Shown here: positions 1 to 8,688 of the stretch, in pieces | Numbering within the stretch: the stretch's first letter is position 1 | How the letters are laid out: each line of letters begins with the position of its first letter | Assembly (NCBI RefSeq): GCF_042686175.1 | Contig: NZ_JBHUOR010000041.1 | Location: 1 to 64,000, forward strand | From: Kurthia populi | GTDB taxonomy: Bacteria > Bacillota > Bacilli > Bacillales_A > Planococcaceae | Direction of reading: 5' to 3' | Length of the DNA: 64,000 bases | Notes under the pieces: model-generated | What the model was told of the DNA's origin: nothing | What the model saw: the letters and a program-made list of their open reading frames with translations, nothing else | Databases searched by the model: none | Made by a program: the position numbers and the translations under genes

Positions 1-267
1 CTTTGTAGCATAGATACCTGTGCCATACTCGACATAAATGGCCCATTCTGCACCGACTGTGACAACCGCTTTTAAACCACCATCCAGCACTTCAACCTCA
101 ATTGATTGGCGCAAGTAACCGGTATCAACCGGCGCCAATGCTCTAGCTTGCGACTGGATAAGATTGGCCGTATCAATTACAGCACGTTTTGCATCATCGA
201 GTACGCTATTTCCCCAACGCTCAATTGCGCGCTGTAGCTTATTTGAACCAAATTGCGTAATGCTCAT
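1..267 (-). CDS. HK97 gp10-like head-tail connector/tail-completion protein (partial)
   Basis: The first 89 codons are present; the reading frame runs off the left edge, so the C-terminus is missing. The N-terminus reads MSITQFGSNKLQRAIERWG and continues with an amphipathic helix and the APVDTGYLRQSI stretch typical of the HK97 gp10 / tail-completion family, which acts in head-tail joining. The start overlaps the stop of the upstream gene by 4 bases (ATGA), which indicates translational coupling in the late operon. Family assignment is by motif memory only. Confidence 0.75.
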   Translation of the reverse strand, partial: MSITQFGSNKLQRAIERWGNSVLDDAKRAVIDTANLIQSQARALAPVDTGYLRQSIEVEVLDGGLKAVVTVGAEWAIYVEYGTGIYATK

Positions 268-605
268 TGACTCACCCTCTTTAATGCCACACGCATAATT
301 TCATGCATGCCGCCCTGGTCCTCTGCATCTGTTTCAACCTCGTATTCAACACCCTCGAAGCGGATGCGAGTATTCGGTTTAATGTCAGCGCCATACGCAT
401 AATACATATAGCGGTCTAGTTGGTGTTTAATCTGCATCGCATTGTATTTTTCGGTTGCACTTGGTGTATCAATAAAGCATGCAAACGCATCGTGTAACGT
501 GTGCCATTCGCCATCTTGCACATTGCCTAGTTCATCCTCTGAACCTTCTACGAAGTGCAATACAACGGCTGTGTGCGGAAATTCATTTGCATAATCAAAA
601 TACAT
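264..605 (-). CDS. Phage head closure-type protein
   Basis: 113-residue protein starting MYFDYANEFPHTAVVLHF. An upstream in-frame ATG would give 147 residues, but that extension would run through the preceding connector gene, so the internal ATG at 605 is chosen. Size, beta-rich composition and position between a connector gene and a gp10-like gene fit a head-closure (SPP1 gp16-type) protein, which seals the connector after DNA packaging. The sequence alone gives no decisive motif. It overlaps the upstream gene by 11 bases. Confidence 0.6.
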   Translation of the reverse strand: MYFDYANEFPHTAVVLHFVEGSEDELGNVQDGEWHTLHDAFACFIDTPSATEKYNAMQIKHQLDRYMYYAYGADIKPNTRIRFEGVEYEVETDAEDQGGMHEIMRVALKRVSQ

Positions 606-936
606 GGAACTTCGCTCGCTTTCGCGGCAAATACTGCCCATACAATGCTTTCGGGAAATCAATGTTGTATGTGTAGCTGACAGTACCCATTGAACGGCCT
701 TTAACACCAGCGTTTGTCATGTTGTGCTGTAATGCCTTTGCGATGAATACTTTATAGTTCGCTTTCATATCGCTAATCGGAGCGACTACTTCCTCGCCAA
801 TTGCATCGTATACATACTCTGCAACGTGTTCAGCTAGAAGCGGCAACATCATCTTGACGTATTCATCCGATTTGTCGCCTTTAATTTGTGCGAGCGCTTT
901 GAAATACGTTACTTCTTCATCGGTTGCTTGCCACAT
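595..936 (-). CDS. Phage head-tail connector protein (gp15/gp6-like)
   Basis: 113 residues, mainly helical, starting MWQATDEEVTYFKALAQIKGD. Small acidic helical proteins directly after the major capsid gene are usually SPP1 gp15 / HK97 gp6-type connectors that form a ring under the portal. The start codon directly abuts the stop of the 50-residue gene upstream. The assignment rests on size, helical character and gene order. Confidence 0.6.
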   Translation of the reverse strand: MWQATDEEVTYFKALAQIKGDKSDEYVKMMLPLLAEHVAEYVYDAIGEEVVAPISDMKANYKVFIAKALQHNMTNAGVKGRSMGTVSYTYNIDFPKALYGQYLPRKRAKFHVF

Positions 937-1089
937 CTAATCACCACTTTCGGTTTTTGTAGCTTTTGCGCGTGGTTTCGGCTTTGGCTTTACTTCCACT
1001 TTTTCATAGTCACCTGTTTTGATTAATGAAGCGGCGTGAGCTTCACTTACCGCCCACTCCACTCCTGTGTTTTTGTTCTTTACTAACAT
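937..1089 (-). CDS. Small phage protein with Lys/Pro-rich tail
   Basis: 50 residues, starting MLVKNKNTGVEWAVSEAHAA and ending in a basic KPKPKPRAKATK stretch. It lies between the capsid gene and the connector gene with a TAGGAGG ribosome site and abuts the connector gene. The N-terminal part looks like the short globular proteins often found after capsid genes (head decoration or Rho-N-like). The function is unknown. Confidence 0.65.
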   Translation of the reverse strand: MLVKNKNTGVEWAVSEAHAASLIKTGDYEKVEVKPKPKPRAKATKTESGD

Positions 1090-1099
1090 GTAATACCTC

Positions 1100-1972
1100 C
1101 TAAGATGGACGCTTCACTGATAGCACCGCTAATGCTTCTGGACGAACTACTTTAGAGCCGTATAAATGAAGTCCTTTTAACGCATCTGAGAATGAGTTTT
1201 CAGGGCGGTATGCTTCAGCGTTTTTCGCTTGCTCTGCGCGTGACCATGCGATTTGGTGTCCTGCGATAACCTTGAAGTTTTCTTCTGCCGCACCATCTGC
1301 TACCGTCACTTTTGGTGCATTGTTTGATTTAAGGATGTTGAAACCTGCCGCACGACCTACTAAACCATTTGCTAAACGGTCATCAGTTGTTGATGTACCA
1401 GCAGCTACAAAGCGAGAATCTTTTAGTAATAGACCTTCATAGAATGGTGGCACGATTACCCAGCGACCATCTGCCGGCACATTTGCTTCATCAAGTTTTG
1501 TAGATAGATCCACTAGATAGTCATACGCCGTTTCTTTCGTTACTGCGATTGGCGCTGCATCTGTACCGATTAAGTTGTTAGCTGCGGCTTCAACGTACTG
1601 TGACGCATAGTGTTTATCTGCTGTGTTCGCTAAACCGTAAGCGGCTTCTTTCATTGCGGCATCCATTAACTTTGGATTTTGTTGGATTTTGTCAATGTCA
1701 TCAATTTTGAAATTGAAGTATTTTGCTTGGTTAATTACAAGGTTACGTGTTGCATCTGTTAATTCCTCTGCATCTGTAATTGTACCGTTCTTTGTGTAGT
1801 CACCGATTGATACAGCACCGATGTTGTTAATTTTTACAGTGTCGCCACATGCGCTAATTTCACCTTCGTAATCAGTGTTCATTACACCTGCTTGACCGAA
1901 TACTAATGTGTTTTGTAAGTTTTCTAGTAAGCGTGCTGACCAGATAGTTGGGATAAAGTTGTTAATTGCCAT
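1100..1972 (-). CDS. Major capsid protein, P22 coat/gp5-like
   Basis: 290 residues, starting MAINNFIPTIWSARLLENL, the usual N-terminus of the P22-type coat family (phage capsid gp5 class) in Firmicutes phages. It forms the icosahedral shell. The TIWSARLLENLQ start, the central long helix region and the C-terminal KVVRPEALAVLS segment fit the family and its usual length. The preceding scaffold gene and the following connector genes support the call. Confidence 0.85.
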   Translation of the reverse strand: MAINNFIPTIWSARLLENLQNTLVFGQAGVMNTDYEGEISACGDTVKINNIGAVSIGDYTKNGTITDAEELTDATRNLVINQAKYFNFKIDDIDKIQQNPKLMDAAMKEAAYGLANTADKHYASQYVEAAANNLIGTDAAPIAVTKETAYDYLVDLSTKLDEANVPADGRWVIVPPFYEGLLLKDSRFVAAGTSTTDDRLANGLVGRAAGFNILKSNNAPKVTVADGAAEENFKVIAGHQIAWSRAEQAKNAEAYRPENSFSDALKGLHLYGSKVVRPEALAVLSVKRPS

Positions 1973-1998
1973 AATTGTTTTTCCTCTTTTCTAATGTT

Positions 1999-2655
1999 TT
2001 ATTGTCCACTAAGCACCTTCTGCACTTCTGACCAATTCGCATTGATTTCTTGCGGTGTCATTTGTGCAATACGCTCTTTGGTAAGCGCTGGTGCTTGTTG
2101 CTGTGGCGGTGTTGGATTGTCTGTCGATTCGTTGAAACGACGTTTAATTTCTGCTTGTACTTTTGCATCTACAGCTGATTCGAAGTGTTCTTTGAAGCGG
2201 GCCATGTTAGCTGTAGTTGTTTCTTCATCATTGCGTACAAGTAAGTCAATGATGTCTGATGGTACGTTGTAATCCGAAGCTGTTTTAAGCGCTGTATTCA
2301 TTAGTTTTTCTTGTGCAGTTGCATTGCGCATCTGCTCTAATTCAGCTTCTACAGCACGTAGCTTTTTGTCTTGCGGTGTTTCTGGTGGGAATTGCTCATT
2401 GATCGCATCTTGAATCTTTTTTGGTAATGTCTTTGTTTCATACGTTTTAATCGCATCTGTAACACGACTATCTGCGAATGACTGCAAATACTTTTTACCT
2501 TCGTCTTGTTCCAACAGGAATTTTTGAACTGCATCAAGTGTCAGTGTCGACTCTGCCCCTTGTGGTTCTGTAGCCTGTGGCTCTGGCGGTGTTGGTTCAC
2601 CTTGTGGTGGTTCGTCTGCAAAGAATTGCAGGTCTAGCTTTAATAAGTCTTTCAT
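1999..2655 (-). CDS. Capsid scaffolding protein (DUF4355/GP20-like)
   Basis: 218 residues. The N-terminal MKDLLKLDLQFFADEPP carries the LQFFA motif that is widespread at the start of Firmicutes phage scaffold/minor structural GP20-type proteins. It is followed by a Pro/Glu-rich linker (about residues 14-40) and a long charged helix. Position directly before the capsid gene fits a scaffold that guides shell assembly and leaves before DNA packaging. The start is preceded by an AAGGAGGAAAT ribosome site. Confidence 0.8.
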   Translation of the reverse strand: MKDLLKLDLQFFADEPPQGEPTPPEPQATEPQGAESTLTLDAVQKFLLEQDEGKKYLQSFADSRVTDAIKTYETKTLPKKIQDAINEQFPPETPQDKKLRAVEAELEQMRNATAQEKLMNTALKTASDYNVPSDIIDLLVRNDEETTTANMARFKEHFESAVDAKVQAEIKRRFNESTDNPTPPQQQAPALTKERIAQMTPQEINANWSEVQKVLSGQ

Positions 2656-2830
2656 ATTTCCTCCTTGCCCTCATAAGTTGCCGTAGCCCCTCACAAGTTC
2701 AATGATTGTCAGATGTTCTTTAATGTCTGCGTCTGCAAAAAGACATAATAAATAGACAGTTTAACGTCGTGTCTAGGACGAGATATTGTGACCACTGCCT
2801 TTCCGCGTAAGTAACGCTGTCTTGCTGTGA
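2656..2830 (-). other. Non-coding gap with several short hairpins in the structural operon
   Basis: 175 bases without a credible gene. On the minus strand a GACAG/CTGTC pair (about 2764-2825) encloses three small stems (GCGT/ACGC, GTG/CAC and CGTC/GACG), so a multi-branched RNA is possible. The individual stems are short and there is no second copy in the window to compare, so the structure is weak. Confidence 0.3.
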
Positions 2831-3085
2831 TTAAATATTTGGTAATTCAATACTTTCTGCATCAGCACGTAACATTAACATGTTTGCGTACTTTTCCATA
2901 TGGAATAATTGCATCGTTAATGTTTCGTGACTCGCTTTAGGTTCAAAAACCAGCGTTCCTTTATCCCAGTTGTCTAACATTTTAGATAGCCCGTTGATGC
3001 GAATCATCAGTTGCGCATACTCGCCGATGAAGCGGTCCTTGTAATCCTCACTATTCATCAATGCTACTGTTTCACTTAACCCCAT
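2831..3085 (-). CDS. Small phage protein, crAss001_48-related-like
   Basis: 84 residues from the ATG at 3085, preceded by AAAGGTGGTGAG; the longer frame to 3103 would translate this ribosome site. The pattern YKDRFIGEYAQL..LSKMLDNWDKGTLVF..MEKYANMLMLRAD resembles small phage proteins annotated as crAss001_48-related: two helices with a short turn. Function unknown. It sits between the SPP1 gp7-like gene and the scaffold gene, a place where phages often carry morons. Confidence 0.6.
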   Translation of the reverse strand: MGLSETVALMNSEDYKDRFIGEYAQLMIRINGLSKMLDNWDKGTLVFEPKASHETLTMQLFHMEKYANMLMLRADAESIELPNI

Positions 3086-3119
3086 ATCCTCACCACCTTT
3101 CAAGATAAAATAAATACCG

Positions 3120-3305
3120 CTAGGAGCGGCTATTTTGATGCCGTTCAGCTAATTCGTTATATTCTTCAACCCAATCGGGCGGTATAACTTTCTCTACTGC
3201 TGTGAAGCGTCCAATAGCTTCAACGATATGTTCCATCCGTTTTTCATCATGTAAGTGACGCGGAAATATGCCTAGTGGCGGACGTTTTCTATTCATTTTA
3301 CTCAC
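3120..3305 (-). CDS. Small phage protein of unknown function
   Basis: 61 residues, basic N-terminus (MSKMNRKRPPLGIFPR), then a helical segment ending in PDWVEEYNELAERH. The start is GTG at 3305 behind GGAGAGGATTGC; ATG at 3296 is an alternative. Similar short proteins with a PxxWVxEYN segment occur in Bacillus phages. No function can be assigned. Confidence 0.55.
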   Translation of the reverse strand: MSKMNRKRPPLGIFPRHLHDEKRMEHIVEAIGRFTAVEKVIPPDWVEEYNELAERHQNSRS

Positions 3306-3329
3306 GCAATCCTCTCCATTCTCACAATC

Positions 3330-3482
3330 TCATTTTGTTGCAGCATCTACACATTGTTTTGCATTCAACTGAACTGTCGAAGCGGTTGCTAGTGCAAAAT
3401 AAAAAGCTGACGCAAATGGATAAATCCGCATCAACTTCTGATAAAACTTTATTCGTGCTTTTAACTCGTTTTCTTTACTCAT
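3330..3482 (-). CDS. Small phage protein of unknown function
   Basis: 50 residues starting MSKENELKARIKFYQKLMRI, with a short hydrophobic stretch (FASAFYFALATA, about residues 23-34). It has a GAGGTG ribosome site 6 bases upstream of the ATG and lies just upstream of the 61-residue gene in the same direction. Function unknown; a single weak membrane-associated helix is possible. Confidence 0.5.
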   Translation of the reverse strand: MSKENELKARIKFYQKLMRIYPFASAFYFALATASTVQLNAKQCVDAATK

Positions 3483-3584
3483 TTAGCACCTCATTTTGAT
3501 ATGCTAATTCAGATAACAATGTAATACAGGAACTAGCAAATATTACTCTAAATTTTAGTTTCTTGATGTAAATAAATTATGTAT

Positions 3585-3609
3585 AAAGCACCGTTTTAGG
3601 TGCTTTTTT
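3585..3609. terminator. Hairpin at the end of the gp7-like gene
   Basis: AAAGCACC / GGTGCTTT stem with a 6-base loop, followed on the + strand by a run of T. The stop codon of the minus-strand gp7-like gene lies in the loop. On the minus strand only TTT follows, so it is a better + strand terminator, though it may work both ways. Confidence 0.5.
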
Positions 3610-4633
3610 GTTTTCTTTCCCATTCTTCATATGTGATGTAAGAAGTCACCTTATTAGGCGGCTGTATTTCTTCATCTGCCTTTTGATATGCTTTTGCATA
3701 CGTGTGACCTTTTTTCATGTACTCGTCAATCTTATCCGCTAGTCGTTTCTGATACTTCGCGTCTTTATAGTCACGACCTCTACGCACTCCTGGCAACTGC
3801 CCGTCAATGAGTTTAATCTTCACACAACGGCAATTAATATCCATATGCGCTACATTCCACATTGTTGGACCTTTCGCTTTCATGCCTTTGAAGTGGAAAT
3901 ATCCTTCTTTGTCGGCTCTTTGACCATCTAACTTACGATGTTGATGTCGTGTACGTTTATCAAGCGTTGAGAGCCACAAGCATTCAATATCAGTATACTT
4001 TCGCATTTCTTCCGTTACTGCTTCATCTGCGAGCGACATTGCTCTAGCGCCCTCTGTACGTGCGACAGTTCTTGCTCTGTTTTGACTAAACCCAACAGCA
4101 TTTTCAATTCGTTTCGCCATCTTCCAGTAACCTTCACCGGCAAGTAGCGACTGACTAACTTCAATTTGAATCTTGCGAATGATTTCATTTCGATGTACTT
4201 CAAGCACACCACGCAATCGAAGAAATTCGATAGGATTAACTAATGCTGCCGCAATAACGTCCTCACTTGGTAATGTAAATCCATCTTCTGTGCCTTGATA
4301 CACTTGAAATAAATAAGCTGCCAGTAAATATTGCTCAACATAAATACGCTGTTGCGACGCTTCAATATCCTTTACGATTTGCGTGTAATCTGCATTTAAC
4401 TGTTGTGCAATGCGTTCGAGTTCTTTCGATAAACGATTGTACTTATTTAAGTCTGTGTAACTACTCTCGTCACTCTTTACAAACTTACTGTACATATTGC
4501 TAAGCGTTGCCAGAATCTCTTTTAAACGCTTTCCGAGCAGTTCATCGACTTCTCGCTCACTCTGTGCGATTAATTCGTCTAAACGCTTGATAATGTCTAA
4601 TTGATTATGAATTTGTTTCGGCATCGTCGTCAC
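3596..4633 (-). CDS. Minor head protein, SPP1 gp7 / Mu F-like
   Basis: 345 residues. The long helical N-terminal half is followed by the Mu F / SPP1 gp7 domain (about residues 170-275): ARTEGARAMS, then CLWLSTLDKRTRHQHRKLDGQ and HMDINCRCVKIKL. This family binds the portal and is ejected or positioned with the DNA during infection. The gene overlaps the 3' end of the portal gene, as usual. ATG at 4624 is an alternative start. Confidence 0.88.
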   Translation of the reverse strand: MTTMPKQIHNQLDIIKRLDELIAQSEREVDELLGKRLKEILATLSNMYSKFVKSDESSYTDLNKYNRLSKELERIAQQLNADYTQIVKDIEASQQRIYVEQYLLAAYLFQVYQGTEDGFTLPSEDVIAAALVNPIEFLRLRGVLEVHRNEIIRKIQIEVSQSLLAGEGYWKMAKRIENAVGFSQNRARTVARTEGARAMSLADEAVTEEMRKYTDIECLWLSTLDKRTRHQHRKLDGQRADKEGYFHFKGMKAKGPTMWNVAHMDINCRCVKIKLIDGQLPGVRRGRDYKDAKYQKRLADKIDEYMKKGHTYAKAYQKADEEIQPPNKVTSYITYEEWERKQKST

Positions 4634-6023
4634 CTACAAGTGGGCCTAATTGTGTACTGTAAGCACTTGTTTCACGCTCAATTAATTTTTTCTCGTATTT
4701 CGAATCATCGACTATACCTTTAATGTTATCGAATAACGTTTCGTCCGAAATGATACCTTTCATCTTAGTTGCGAATTCAGCTAAATGCGCTTTATCTTGC
4801 GGCACATTACGACTGAAACCAAATGATATTTTGCGATAGTCGATACCGTCTGTGATAATACGCCAGTTTGAACAAATGACTTTGAATTGCTCACGTAATC
4901 CTTTTGAGAATTTACGTGCCTTTGTGCCAGCTTTCGCTTCAAGGTCCATCATCTTCCACTTACGTGATTCGCCCGATTGTGCGCTGCCACTGAAACTCTC
5001 ATCTGCCATGTTCACGCTGCTACTAAATTTATGGATATTTGATACAAGCATATTTTTCGTATTTTCAAGGAATCCATCATTTACATTTTTCGTAATGAAA
5101 TAGGCTTTCCCACTTTGGCCATCGTAAGAAGTTGGTAGTGTTAAAACACCTGTACGTTTCGCTTTTTCAGCTTCTTCCTTCTCCATTTCGATTCCTTCGA
5201 GCGCTAAGTATGCATGAGCAAACGCTTCTATTTCATTTACACTGTCACTTGTGACAACATCATATGCATCAATAAGTGGCTCGACCTTTTCGAAGTCACA
5301 CATTTCTTCATTGTTGTTTTGGAATAGAGCAACCGGGATGTGATTGAAGCCATGCGGTTTCGTTTCAACAAGCAGCAACTCGCCTTTTTCATTCGTGGCA
5401 AAGCGTGTTAATTCAGTGTCTGTGTATACAGTAACGAGTAGGCCCTTTTCGCCACCTTCTTTCACTGGGGCTGTTTCTTGATAACGAATAGCATGCGTTC
5501 GTTTCGTTCCGTTATAAACAAAGAAAATTTCCCACGCAGGAATGTTCATTACTCGAAGCGGAGGGAACTCGCTTTCTTCTAAGGATTGCTCTGGATCTTC
5601 TACATTTTCAAGGTACATCAAACGCGCAGCATAACCAGCAGCACTCATGTACGTGCATAGTTCGGCATCTAAATCCGCCATTTCATTTGTCGTGATTAAA
5701 TCATCTAATAGATTATTGAACGATTGTGCAACAGCTTGTGCGTTTTCATAAGATACTTCATCTACTGTGTACGACACTTCATTACCAAATAAGTAACCAG
5801 TCACTTGGTCCACAATGTACCCTCTGAAATCATTTGTCAGTTGATTATTTGGCTTTGTAATATCCTCAACTGTTCGACTTTGAATCTCTAGCCCTTTTTG
5901 TAAATAACGTTGATACAGCGCACTTGTTATGCTTTTTGAATTCTTGTGAAGCGCAATAGCTTCTGCAACTGTATCTGTATTCACGTTATCTAATACATAG
6001 CTCACACTACTTCTAGGTCCCAT
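4605..6023 (-). CDS. Portal protein, SPP1 gp6 family
   Basis: 472 residues starting MGPRSSVSYVLDN with a TAAGGAG ribosome site. The NDFRGYIVDQVTGYLFGNEVSY segment, the IPAWEIFFVYNG region and the IEAFAHAYLALEG portal helix fit the phage_prot_Gp6 portal family. The portal forms the dodecameric channel at one capsid vertex through which terminase packages DNA. It follows terL by 12 bases, in the standard terS-terL-portal order. Confidence 0.9.
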   Translation of the reverse strand: MGPRSSVSYVLDNVNTDTVAEAIALHKNSKSITSALYQRYLQKGLEIQSRTVEDITKPNNQLTNDFRGYIVDQVTGYLFGNEVSYTVDEVSYENAQAVAQSFNNLLDDLITTNEMADLDAELCTYMSAAGYAARLMYLENVEDPEQSLEESEFPPLRVMNIPAWEIFFVYNGTKRTHAIRYQETAPVKEGGEKGLLVTVYTDTELTRFATNEKGELLLVETKPHGFNHIPVALFQNNNEEMCDFEKVEPLIDAYDVVTSDSVNEIEAFAHAYLALEGIEMEKEEAEKAKRTGVLTLPTSYDGQSGKAYFITKNVNDGFLENTKNMLVSNIHKFSSSVNMADESFSGSAQSGESRKWKMMDLEAKAGTKARKFSKGLREQFKVICSNWRIITDGIDYRKISFGFSRNVPQDKAHLAEFATKMKGIISDETLFDNIKGIVDDSKYEKKLIERETSAYSTQLGPLVGDDDAETNS

Positions 6024-6035
6024 ATTTTCAACTCC

Positions 6036-7313
6036 TTATAAACTAAATCCTGCTTTTGCTTTACGTGATGTACGCATATCCTCAGAGAATGAATAGCGTG
6101 TGGCATCAATTGTATGGTTATCCTTGTCCTCTAAACGCGGTTTCGGATTACCGTCTTTATCTGTTTGATAGTCGATGTTCTCGAACTCTTTTGCGATGTT
6201 TGGTGTACGAAGCGGGTCAATGATAATAGCGTCTAAGTCATCAAGCCATTGCTCGCCATACTCAACGCTATCTGGACCCTTCTTCACGCCTTTGATACGT
6301 TTAATACCATGCTCGTTCTTCAGTTCTGCAATTGACTTCGGCTCGGCACTATCAGCGAATATTTCATCTGATTGATAGCCTTTGCTATGCAGCCACTTGG
6401 CGAACTCTCGGTTACTAATCTTTTGGCCGTAATGTTCATCCAGTGCATAAATGACGTTTTTCTTCTTGTCATAATGCCATCGCACGAATGCTAAAGGGTC
6501 TGTAGCATAACCGAAATCAACTGCGTTACGAATGTTATCAAATGAAGCGGCCATTTCGTCTGTGATGATGCCCTTCTCAATTTGTAGGTTGTCGAATGGT
6601 ACGACACCAGAGCCAATCGCTTCACCGAGATATTCCCATCTGTACCGCATTTCATTTCGTTCTTTAGCTGCGTTTGCTTCTTCAATGAATTGCTTTGAGA
6701 TAAACGGGTTATCTAAGTACGTTGAAGCATGAACGAATGTATTATCTGCAACAAATGCACTCTCATACTTCTTGTTCACCCATGACTGCTTACGCTTTGG
6801 CGGATTGTACGAATAGAAGAACTTATAAAAAAGACCATCAGCCAATTCCCCACGTAGTAGCGAGTTGGTGATAGTCGTAATTTCATCTTCTGTTTTAAAC
6901 TCTGCTAATTCCTCTAACCAAGCAAGCGCAAATGGAAAGTTAGCACTTTTTAATGATTTGATTCGCTCTGGCTCACTTGCTCCACGAAACACCATGTAAT
7001 TTCCTCTTGGAATGTAAGTAATTCGCATCGGACTTTTATTTACCTTGAACAAATGCGTTACGCCTTGTTCGCCAATAGCCCACTTCATCTGCTCGAAAAT
7101 AGATAACTCAATTGTATTGTCAATCTTACGAATACCTACCGCATTTAAAGGATAGCGCATAAGTAGTTGTACGATGATGTGCGCAATGTCCGATGACTTA
7201 CCACTACCACGACCACCCTTGCAAACGACATTTAGAATATCTTTGCTAATAGATGCTTTCCATACGCTATGAAACTTCTTTGGCAGCAGTTCAGATAATC
7301 GTTTCACTGTCAT
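6036..7313 (-). CDS. Terminase large subunit (PBSX XtmB-like)
   Basis: 425 residues. The ATPase domain shows Walker A GGRGSGKS (residues 33-40) and a Walker B-like ALAWLEELAEF (about 129-139). The C-terminal RNase H-like nuclease shows acidic residues in VDFGY (D266), LDEHYG, FADSAEP (D321) and DNHTIDATRY (about D403). It packages and cuts concatemeric DNA with the small subunit. Its start overlaps the terS stop (ATGA). Confidence 0.92.
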   Translation of the reverse strand: MTVKRLSELLPKKFHSVWKASISKDILNVVCKGGRGSGKSSDIAHIIVQLLMRYPLNAVGIRKIDNTIELSIFEQMKWAIGEQGVTHLFKVNKSPMRITYIPRGNYMVFRGASEPERIKSLKSANFPFALAWLEELAEFKTEDEITTITNSLLRGELADGLFYKFFYSYNPPKRKQSWVNKKYESAFVADNTFVHASTYLDNPFISKQFIEEANAAKERNEMRYRWEYLGEAIGSGVVPFDNLQIEKGIITDEMAASFDNIRNAVDFGYATDPLAFVRWHYDKKKNVIYALDEHYGQKISNREFAKWLHSKGYQSDEIFADSAEPKSIAELKNEHGIKRIKGVKKGPDSVEYGEQWLDDLDAIIIDPLRTPNIAKEFENIDYQTDKDGNPKPRLEDKDNHTIDATRYSFSEDMRTSRKAKAGFSL

Positions 7314-7786
7314 TCGTCATCACCGCTAATATCATCAATGAATTGTACTGCGCCAGCTACTTCGACCTCTGCTTTTTCAGTGAACAACTTGTAACGCTTA
7401 CCAAGTAATTCTGCAGCTTTATTAGAATCTGAAAGGCGAGCGGGTATTTCGATGATTTCAATTTCTTCTGTTTTCACCGTTTGCTTTTTGCCATCAACCC
7501 ATTTTGAAGTTTCTTTTGAAAGTGCCATAGGAACAAATTCTTTGTGTTCTCGACGCATAACACCTGTTAGATATTGCATGACCTCTGTAGCGTCTGCAAT
7601 GCGCTCTGATGACATTTCTTCGAGCCTTTTTTTTATATAATTTGAGATAACAGGTTTTAACAGGTTTTCTGCCCCGATTTGTTGAGCTGTCTTCTTGCTA
7701 TACCCTGCTTTAATAGCTGCTTCCGTAGCATTCCCCAACTCAATGTAATAGTCTGCGAACTTTTGTTGTTTAACGGTTAATTTCAC
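7310..7786 (-). CDS. Terminase small subunit
   Basis: 158 residues from GTG at 7786. The frame extends to 7804, but those codons are the ribosome site AAAGGAGGTGAGCGA itself. The N-terminal helix-turn-helix (LTVKQQKFADYYIELGNATEAAIKAGYSKKTAQQ) is the terminase_2 signature that recognises the packaging site. The C-terminal part (EEIEIIEIPARLSDSNKAAELLGKRY) is the oligomerisation region and contacts the large subunit. Confidence 0.9.
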   Translation of the reverse strand: MKLTVKQQKFADYYIELGNATEAAIKAGYSKKTAQQIGAENLLKPVISNYIKKRLEEMSSERIADATEVMQYLTGVMRREHKEFVPMALSKETSKWVDGKKQTVKTEEIEIIEIPARLSDSNKAAELLGKRYKLFTEKAEVEVAGAVQFIDDISGDDE

Positions 7787-7823
7787 TCGCTCACCTCCTT
7801 TCAACTAATAATCTTATCCCTAT

Positions 7824-8246
7824 TTATTTTGCGTTCTTTGCTTTCTTCCTAGACTGTCGTGCTTTCTTTAAATCATCCAATTCAATCCAACCACCATCTA
7901 TTTTAGAATATGTAACGCATTTAAGTGATAGTTCTGGATAACGATATTCAAACAATTTCTTCTTAATCTTGAAGTCTGTTGTTTCCATGCCCTTCACGTC
8001 CACAACCTCAATATGACCATCTGCATAAGTTACAACAAAGTCTGTAATGTATGTAATCGCTCGATGTAATTTCCCGTGTTTCCTAAACGATGGCTGTAAC
8101 TCGTATTTCACTTGCATCTCAAACGATTGCACAATGCCGTCATTATGTAATTGTTTCAAATGCATGTAGTACTTCGCTTCATTCTTTGAATGAAACGTAA
8201 TGTCATCAATAACAACTTTCTTATTGCCGTACTTACTACGTGTCAT
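7824..8246 (-). CDS. DUF1064 protein, PD-(D/E)XK nuclease-like
   Basis: 140 residues. It begins SKYGNKKVVIDDITFHSKNEAKYY and contains YITDFVVTY (about 67-75) and VVDVKG (about 82-87), the spacing expected for the D..(D/E)xK core of small restriction-like nucleases. DUF1064 genes are common in Firmicutes phages near terminase or replication genes and may resolve DNA junctions. The enzymatic role is inferred, not shown. Confidence 0.78.
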   Translation of the reverse strand: MTRSKYGNKKVVIDDITFHSKNEAKYYMHLKQLHNDGIVQSFEMQVKYELQPSFRKHGKLHRAITYITDFVVTYADGHIEVVDVKGMETTDFKIKKKLFEYRYPELSLKCVTYSKIDGGWIELDDLKKARQSRKKAKNAK

Positions 8247-8404
8247 TTCTTTTTCTCCCCTTTTCTATTTAACGTTAAGTTAAACACCATAAGCGTAATC
8301 CCTATCGCACTAAACCAAATAGGAACAGGCTGTTGCTGAATCATCATCGTTAAAGTGATTACCGCAGTTCCTACAAACATCACGAAAACGAAATCTTTCA
8401 CCAC
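8243..8404 (-). CDS. Small membrane protein
   Basis: 53 residues from the first GTG of GTGGTGAAAGAT, with GGAAGGAG six bases upstream. There are two predicted membrane helices (about VFVMFVGTAVITLTMMI and IWFSAIGITLMVFNLTL) and a basic tail RKGEKKK. The stop overlaps the start of the DUF1064 gene. Function unknown. Confidence 0.6.
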   Translation of the reverse strand: MVKDFVFVMFVGTAVITLTMMIQQQPVPIWFSAIGITLMVFNLTLNRKGEKKK

Positions 8405-8420
8405 GATCAACTCCTTCCAA

Positions 8421-8453
8421 AATAAAAAAGCCACACTCGCAATGAACGTGACT
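8421..8453 (-). terminator. Intrinsic terminator on the minus strand
   Basis: Minus-strand stem AGTCACGTTC / GAGTGTGGCT (10 pairs with GU wobbles, 5-base loop) followed by TTTTTTATTTT. It lies 17 bases after the stop of the 72-residue gene and just before the small membrane protein gene. Confidence 0.7.
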
Positions 8454-8469
8454 TTCTCATTTACTTCAA

Positions 8470-8688
8470 TTATTTTGATGCATCCTCTAAAATTTTAATA
8501 ATTTCAGAACCCATATCACCTTGCGTTTTTAATGGCTCTTGCAAAGTTTTTCCTGTTTTGTACTCAATGGCTACTAAATGGACCTTTTCTTCATCGTGAT
8601 AGAACCATTTATATTCCCAGATAAGTTCGTTTTCAGAAACGTAAATCTTGCAATCATTACTACCATGAAAACCTTTCGAAATACTCAT
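8470..8688 (-). CDS. Small phage protein of unknown function
   Basis: 72 residues, starting MSISKGFHGSNDCKIYVSEN at 8688 behind GGGAGGTGAG; the longer frame to 8703 contains the ribosome site. It has an IYVSENELIWEYKWFYHDEE beta-rich core and a helical C-terminus. It stands alone in front of the terminase operon and is followed by its own terminator. Its position suggests a moron or regulator, but no family is recognised. Confidence 0.55.
   Translation of the reverse strand: MSISKGFHGSNDCKIYVSENELIWEYKWFYHDEEKVHLVAIEYKTGKTLQEPLKTQGDMGSEIIKILEDASK

Noticed and set aside
1994..2272. 92-codon + strand frame opposite the scaffold gene
   Set aside because: Mirror of a well supported minus-strand gene; Cys/Ser-rich composition and no ribosome site.
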